Below, piece by piece: positions 5,266-5,821 of a stretch of DNA of 5,821 bases. The notes beneath the pieces are model-generated. The model worked only from the letters and a program-made list of their open reading frames with translations, was not told the origin of the DNA and made no database searches. The stretch is from an uncultured Bacillota bacterium (lineage in GTDB: Bacteria; Bacillota; Clostridia; Peptostreptococcales; Anaerovoracaceae). A program made the position numbers and the translations under genes. The stretch spans positions 1-5,821 of the forward strand of contig CAMYWZ010000079.1 of the NCBI GenBank assembly GCA_947302945.1. Direction: 5' to 3'. Numbering within the stretch: the stretch's first letter is position 1; every line of letters begins with the position of its first letter.

Positions 5266-5821
5266 TTATCCTCCGATGATGAGTGTCTGCCGCCTTATGT
5301 CTGCGGCGGCTGTGGTCTTCACAGTTTCAAAATGATCCACTATCATGGCGACGAAGCGGGAAAGCTGGGTGAGGTCGTTGGCATCGACTCTTCCGCTGGA
5401 GTCTACGTCTCCGGCTTCAAGAAGATCTTCGTCGTCGACGTCGACTATGTGCGCGACGTATCTTGAAAGGGCTGTCAGGTCGTTGGCGTTGACCAGTCCG
5501 TCCCCGTTGAAATCTCCCTTCTTGTACTTGCCTTCGGTGCCGTTTTGTACAGGATCTGTCTGGCCGCCGGGCTGTTGTTCGCTGCCGCCGGGCTGATCCG
5601 GGACTTCAGGCGTCTGGATGTCGCCTGCGGACGGAGTCTGTTCGCCTGGCTGCTGCTGATCGCCGGCAGGCTGGTTCGGGACTTCGGGTGTCTGGATGTC
5701 ACCTCCGAGCTGGGTCTGACCTCCGGGCTGCTGGGTCTGTTCTCCCTGCTGCTGCGTATTCTCACCCGGCTGCTGGGTCTGTTCTCCCTGCTGCTGGGTA
5801 TTCTCGCCTGACTGCTGAGTC
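5266..5821 (-). CDS. Dockerin type I protein with Gln-rich repeat linker, C-terminal part only
   Basis: A minus-strand frame enters from the right edge and runs 184 residues to TAA at 5268-5266; its start lies outside the window. Residues 1-97 are low-complexity Gln/Pro/Gly/Glu/Thr linker made of short repeats (TQQPGENTQQQGEQ, then DIQTPEVP-type units). Residues about 99-164 form a type I dockerin with two calcium-loop/helix repeats. Type I dockerins bind cohesin modules on scaffoldins, outside the cell or at its surface. A 20-residue tail (ETVKTTAAADIRRQTLIIGG) follows. The protein is inferred to be secreted. The N-terminal region, which would show an enzyme or other domain and a signal peptide, is not visible, so its activity is unknown. 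It is first of the visible operon, 4 nt from moxR, which is unusual company for a cellulosomal protein. Reading is unbroken and I see no frameshift. Confidence 0.93.
   Translation of the reverse strand, partial: TQQSGENTQQQGEQTQQPGENTQQQGEQTQQPGGQTQLGGDIQTPEVPNQPAGDQQQPGEQTPSAGDIQTPEVPDQPGGSEQQPGGQTDPVQNGTEGKYKKGDFNGDGLVNANDLTALSRYVAHIVDVDDEDLLEAGDVDSSGRVDANDLTQLSRFVAMIVDHFETVKTTAAADIRRQTLIIGG
5270..5274 (-). promoter_or_regulatory. Ribosome binding site of the MoxR ATPase gene
   Basis: GGAGG on the minus strand (5274 to 5270) is 8 nt from the ATG at 5261. It is made by the two terminal Gly codons of the dockerin gene, directly before its TAA (5268-5266), linking translation of the two genes. 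Confidence 0.8.
5329..5526 (-). other. Dockerin type I domain (two duplicated calcium-binding segments)
   Basis: The first loop is D-F-N-G-D-G-L-V-N-A-N-D, followed by helix LTALSRYVAHIV. The second is D-V-D-S-S-G-R-V-D-A-N-D, followed by LTQLSRFVAMIV. Calcium-ligand positions 1, 3, 5, 9 and 12 are D/N/D/N/D in the first and D/D/S/D/D in the second. The usual recognition positions 10 and 11 are Ala-Asn in both copies. That symmetry fits the two-way (dual) cohesin binding known for type I dockerins. Confidence 0.93.
5545..5700 (-). repeat. Two degenerate 78-bp coding repeats in the linker
   Basis: Each 26-residue unit starts with DIQTPEVP (nucleotides 5700 to 5623 and 5622 to 5545) and continues with a QP-rich and a QQPG-containing part. 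The start of each unit is well kept and the rest has diverged. They form the membrane-distal or dockerin-proximal spacer of the secreted protein. Confidence 0.8.
5737..5820 (-). repeat. Tandem 42-bp coding repeat (14-residue Gln-rich unit)
   Basis: Two complete units, 5820-5779 and 5778-5737, encode TQQ(S/P)GENTQQQGEQ. By direct comparison they match at 37 of 42 bases, with all differences at wobble positions or in one Ser/Pro codon. A third, diverged unit begins at 5736 (TQQPGGQ). The array runs up to the right edge and probably continues beyond it. Confidence 0.9.

Noticed and set aside
5545..5811. Leu-rich, membrane-like plus-strand frame at the right end
   Set aside because: The apparent hydrophobic helices come from reading the Gln (CAG) repeats backwards as CTG. 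The opposite strand encodes the repeats and dockerin.
5737..5820. CRISPR-like repeat array
   Set aside because: The units are directly adjacent without unique spacers, a multiple of three long, and translate as a continuous Gln-rich repeat.

Overview
The window looks like the chromosome of an anaerobic Clostridia-type bacterium, perhaps Ruminococcus or another Oscillospiraceae-like gut or rumen lineage. Three things support this: an IspH (LytB) reductase fused in frame to a four-repeat ribosomal protein S1, an architecture known from Clostridia; a cellulosome-type dockerin domain; and strong AAGGAGG-type ribosome binding sites. Base composition looks like mid-50s %GC by eye. The lineage assignment is an inference.

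Layout: two convergent transcription units share a terminator hairpin at about 1946-1975. The plus-strand unit (1-1925) is the ispH-S1 fusion, entering from the left and lacking only about the first 30-35 residues. Near its IspH/S1 junction lie a roughly 100-bp, 78% AT segment, a candidate promoter and a perfect Shine-Dalgarno followed by an in-frame ATG. Together these could let S1 be made independently of the fusion.

The minus-strand unit (5821 down to 2003) is a compact four-gene operon. In transcription order it encodes the C-terminal end of a secreted-type protein with Gln-rich repeats and a type I dockerin, a MoxR-family AAA+ ATPase, a DUF58 protein, and an eight-helix membrane protein with a DUF4129-like C-terminus. 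Gaps are 4 and 2 nt, and the last pair overlaps by 10 bp, so translational coupling is likely.

MoxR-DUF58-membrane protein clusters commonly include a TgpA-like membrane transglutaminase. Here the third protein has the membrane and C-terminal layout of TgpA, but a loop of about 33 residues replaces the transglutaminase domain. Meanwhile a dockerin-bearing protein sits at the front of the operon. A testable idea is that the MoxR/DUF58 module works on, or is partnered with, that extracellular dockerin protein. No RNA genes, insertion sequences or CRISPR arrays were seen, and no gene-free stretch exceeds 300 bases.
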